Assembly (NCBI GenBank): GCA_017993055.1 | Contig: JAGONM010000038.1 | Location: 1-32,158, forward strand | From: Armatimonadota bacterium | GTDB lineage: Bacteria; Armatimonadota; UBA5829; DTJY01 | Direction: 5' to 3' | DNA length: 32,158 bases | Part shown: piece after piece, positions 30,825 through 32,158 of the stretch | Position numbering within the stretch: position 1 is the first letter of the stretch | How the letters are laid out: each line of letters begins with the position of its first letter | The notes under the pieces: generated by a model | Told to the model about the DNA's origin: nothing | Seen by the model: the letters and a program-made list of their open reading frames with translations, nothing else | Database searches by the model: none | Translations under genes and position numbers: made by a program

Positions 30825-32158
30825 ATGGACCGTTTGAGTGTGGCTGTGATCGTTCTTTTGGCCCTTGTGGCTGGGCTCGTGTCGGCCGCCGATGAGCCGA
30901 GCTGGAGCACGCTGGAGAGGCAGTTCCGCGAGATGCCGATGGAGGCGCGCCGGCTCACCGGCCCGCTCTTCTGGCTCCACGGTGACGACAACGAAACGAA
31001 GGACCGCCTGAACCTCTACGTAGACAAGGTCGCGGAAGGTCACAACGGGAGCTTCTGCACCGAATCGCGCCCTCACTCCGACTGGCTAGGTCCGCGCTGG
31101 TTCAGCGACCTCGACGTCTGCCTCCAAGCCGCGAAGAAGAACGACCTCAAGATGTGGATCTTCGACGAGCGCTGGTGGCCGAGCCAGACCATCGCAGGCA
31201 AGGTCCCGCCCGAGCACGCGGCGAAGAGGCTCGAGACGTCGGCGGAACTGGTCACGGGCCCTCTCAGCCTCACCACCGCGGTCACCGGCAACATGGTGGC
31301 GGTCATCGCCGGGAGACGGGCCGACACCGGCGTTGAGCCGGACTCCCTCGTTGACCTCACTCCGTTCGTCCGCGAGAAGACGCTCACCTGGGACGTGCCG
31401 GCGGGCGACTGGGAGATCATGAAGTTCGCGTGGACGCTCGCCCCCAAGACCGGTCAGGGCGGGTGGTCCATCGTTGACGGCGCGAGCCAGGACTGCGTGG
31501 ACTGGTTTCTCAAAACAGTCTATCAGCCGCACTGCGACCGGTTCAAGGACGATTTCGGCAAGACGATCGTCGGGTTCTTCTACGACGAGCCGGAGACCCA
31601 GGGCGACTGGGGCACCGAGGTCGGCAAGATCCTCGCCGAGCGCGACGTGGACTGGAAGAAGGCGCTCGTGGCATGGAAGTTCAGGCTCGCGGGCGACGAG
31701 CAGATAGCGGCCCGATACGCGTATATTGACGCGCTCGGAGAGGCTTGGGGCCGGACGATGTACGGCAGCACGCTGAAGTGGTGCGAAGACCGAGGCGTCT
31801 CGTTCATCGGGCACTTCATGGAGCACAGCGGCCTGTACCTGGATCACGGGCTCGGCGCGATCAACCTCTTCCAGATGCAGAAGTACAACTCGATGGGCGG
31901 CATGGATTTGGTCTGCCAGCAGCTCTGGCCGGGAGAGCGCACGGGCGGCATCTACCAGCTTCCGAAGCTGACCAGCTCGATCTCACACGCGTACGGCAAG
32001 AAGGACGACCTGGCGATGACCGAGATCTTCGGCGCGTACGGCCAGGGGATCACCTACCCGCAGATGAAGTGGCTCTGCGACTGGCATCAGGTGCGCGGCG
32101 TCAACTTCATGATCCCGCACTCGTTCAACCCGAAGGCGCCGAACGACACCGACTGCCC
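30825..32158 (+). CDS. Secreted GH106-like glycoside hydrolase (3' end beyond the window)
   Basis: An open frame of 444 codons that runs off the right edge. A signal peptide covers residues 1-22 (VAVIVLLALVAGLVSAADEP). The mature part has GPLFWLHGDDNETKDRLNLY, DLKMWIFDERWWPSQ, VGFFYDEPE, and LAMTEIFGAYGQGITYPQMK followed by GVNFMIPHSF. These are the order and style of GH106 alpha-L-rhamnosidase-like proteins, of which this is probably a distant member. The acidic residues in FDERWW, FYDEPE and TEIFG are candidate catalytic groups. GGAG lies six bases before the ATG at 30825; another ATG is three bases earlier. It probably acts with the neighbouring GH2 and GHL10-like enzymes on a branched plant or algal glycan. 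Confidence 0.8.
   Translation, partial: MDRLSVAVIVLLALVAGLVSAADEPSWSTLERQFREMPMEARRLTGPLFWLHGDDNETKDRLNLYVDKVAEGHNGSFCTESRPHSDWLGPRWFSDLDVCLQAAKKNDLKMWIFDERWWPSQTIAGKVPPEHAAKRLETSAELVTGPLSLTTAVTGNMVAVIAGRRADTGVEPDSLVDLTPFVREKTLTWDVPAGDWEIMKFAWTLAPKTGQGGWSIVDGASQDCVDWFLKTVYQPHCDRFKDDFGKTIVGFFYDEPETQGDWGTEVGKILAERDVDWKKALVAWKFRLAGDEQIAARYAYIDALGEAWGRTMYGSTLKWCEDRGVSFIGHFMEHSGLYLDHGLGAINLFQMQKYNSMGGMDLVCQQLWPGERTGGIYQLPKLTSSISHAYGKKDDLAMTEIFGAYGQGITYPQMKWLCDWHQVRGVNFMIPHSFNPKAPNDTDC

Overview
The window is a GC-rich bacterial chromosome segment, probably from an uncultivated member of the Armatimonadota. This assignment is an inference. It rests on a SigH-type sigma factor and VanW protein next to a tRNA-tuf locus, clustered GspG/PilV/PilW/PilX-like pseudopilins, a DUF6785-type membrane protein, an FAD-dependent oxidoreductase of the glycan-degrader type, and large secreted glycoside hydrolases. 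A planctomycete-like lineage is the main alternative. No rRNA, CRISPR array, integrase or transposase was seen.

Positions 1-6446 read on the minus strand. From the far end these are a five-gene pseudopilin operon (two GspG-like pilins, then PilV-, PilW- and PilX-like proteins, the last with four calcium-loop-like repeats), vanW, sigH, then tRNA-Thr(TGT), tRNA-Tyr(GTA), tRNA-Thr(GGT) and the start of tuf. The sigH stop codon lies one base from the first tRNA, and sigH has a perfect consensus promoter with a 12-bp leader hairpin. vanW appears to have its own promoter with an intrinsic terminator in its leader.

Positions 6706-11474 (minus) hold tldD, tldE/pmbA and a DUF6785-type multi-pass membrane protein, tightly spaced as one operon. 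At 11510-11794 (+) is an orphan winged-helix-like ORF, followed by about 350 bases of non-coding DNA.

Positions 12018-15720 (+) hold clpB under a TTGACA/TATGAT promoter overlapped by a dyad with the geometry of the HspR operator (HAIR). Directly after clpB sits a MNT nucleotidyltransferase/HEPN pair with its own, apparently leaderless, promoter. Beyond it lies a second, diverged copy of the last 38 codons of clpB plus its terminator hairpin. The pair is therefore bracketed by duplicated clpB 3' ends, which is the most striking structure in the window and looks like cassette acquisition at the clpB 3' end.

Positions 15811-19617 hold an NAD-binding epimerase-like protein (+), a lone hisF (-) and an FAD-dependent oxidoreductase (+). 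Positions 19779-21592 hold a NarL-type two-component system. Positions 21744-24933 hold a probable envelope-lipid operon: MobA-like nucleotidyltransferase, PlsY acyltransferase, YdjM-like membrane protein and GT4 glycosyltransferase.

Positions 25096-32158 are a glycan-degradation locus: a GH2 enzyme (-) divergent from a GHL10-like protein and a GH106-like enzyme (+, cut by the window end). The two sides are driven from a 59-base divergent promoter that seems to produce leaderless or nearly leaderless mRNAs on both strands.
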